A DNA stretch of 13,017 nucleotides, from positions 1 to 13,017 of the forward strand of contig JBFXDI010000114.1 of NCBI GenBank assembly GCA_050181295.1, in the 5' to 3' direction. Shown here piece after piece: positions 12,857 through 13,017 of this stretch. Every line of letters starts with the position of its first letter. Position 1 is the first letter of the stretch. The translations under genes and the position numbers were made by a program. Origin of the DNA: JBFXDI01 sp050181295 (GTDB lineage: Bacteria > Pseudomonadota > Alphaproteobacteria > Rhizobiales > Aestuariivirgaceae). The notes below the pieces were generated by a model that searched no databases, had not been told where the DNA came from, and saw only the letters and a list, made by a program, of their open reading frames with translations.

Positions 12857-13017
12857 CCATCGGCCTTCCCCACTATCTGACCGTGGCCGCGATCCTGTTC
12901 ACGATCGGCATCTTCGGCATCTTCCTCAACCGGAAGAACGTGATCGTCATCCTCATGTCGATCGAGCTGATGCTGCTCGCCGTCAACATCAATCTTGTCG
13001 CCTTTTCGGCCTTCCTC
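12853..13017 (+). CDS. nuoK: NADH-quinone oxidoreductase subunit K (3' end beyond window)
   Basis: The first 55 residues are present, about half of the usual 100-102, and the frame is still open where the window stops, so this is truncation by the window and not a broken gene. NuoK (ND4L homologue) is a three-helix proton-path subunit of the membrane arm. Helix 1 (about 8-25) and most of helix 2 are visible. The essential helix-2 glutamate is present as Glu38 in SIELML, matching E. coli Glu36, followed by the NINLVAFS segment. The ATG at 12853 overlaps the nuoJ stop by four bases, so the two are translationally coupled. nuoL, nuoM and nuoN are expected downstream. Confidence 0.96.
   Translation, partial: MTIGLPHYLTVAAILFTIGIFGIFLNRKNVIVILMSIELMLLAVNINLVAFSAFL

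Noticed and set aside
1..13017. CRISPR arrays, tRNA or rRNA genes, insertion sequences
   Set aside because: No regularly spaced direct repeats, no tRNA-like cloverleaf or CCA end, and no transposase-like protein were recognised in either strand.

Overview
The window is about 13 kb of GC-rich DNA (roughly 65% in sampled nuo genes) that reads as an alphaproteobacterium, most likely of the order Hyphomicrobiales/Rhizobiales. The Nuo proteins have the alphaproteobacterial style: separate nuoC and nuoD, a NuoE with a long Lys/Ala/Pro tail, a NuoG of about 700 residues without an extra N7-type cysteine set, and NuoI of 162 residues. A palindromic intergenic repeat of the kind scattered through rhizobial genomes supports this. 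Genus-level placement is not possible by eye. Every gene is on the + strand.

Layout. Positions 160-1392 hold a secreted caspase-like (peptidase C14) protein with a C-terminal YARHG-like domain. After a 117-bp gap the respiratory complex I operon begins: nuoA (1510), nuoB (1866), nuoC (2971), nuoD (3570), nuoE (5068), nuoF (6109), nuoG (8224), nuoH (10311), nuoI (11620), nuoJ (12245) and nuoK (12853, cut by the window end). The missing nuoL, M and N presumably follow.

The unusual aspect is six extra small genes lodged at junctions of the operon: a 184-aa unknown between nuoB and nuoC, a 95-aa Cys/His-rich probable zinc protein between nuoD and nuoE, a 77-aa coiled-coil protein between nuoE and nuoF, a pentapeptide-repeat protein plus a DUF3291 protein between nuoF and nuoG, and an 81-aa two-helix membrane protein between nuoH and nuoI. 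None disrupts a nuo gene, and most are joined to neighbours by 1-4 base stop/start overlaps or very short gaps, so they should be co-transcribed and translationally coupled. The first three are clearly lower in GC (hand counts of about 52-56%) and look like later arrivals. The last three match the local composition and may be lineage-specific parts of the operon.

Together NuoE, F and G form the NADH-oxidising module, NuoB, C, D and I the quinone-reducing connecting module, and NuoA, H, J and K part of the membrane arm. All expected FMN, NADH, Fe-S and quinone-site motifs are intact, so the complex should be functional. A composite palindromic repeat (about 12106-12220) separates nuoI from nuoJ and is the only sizeable gap inside the operon.
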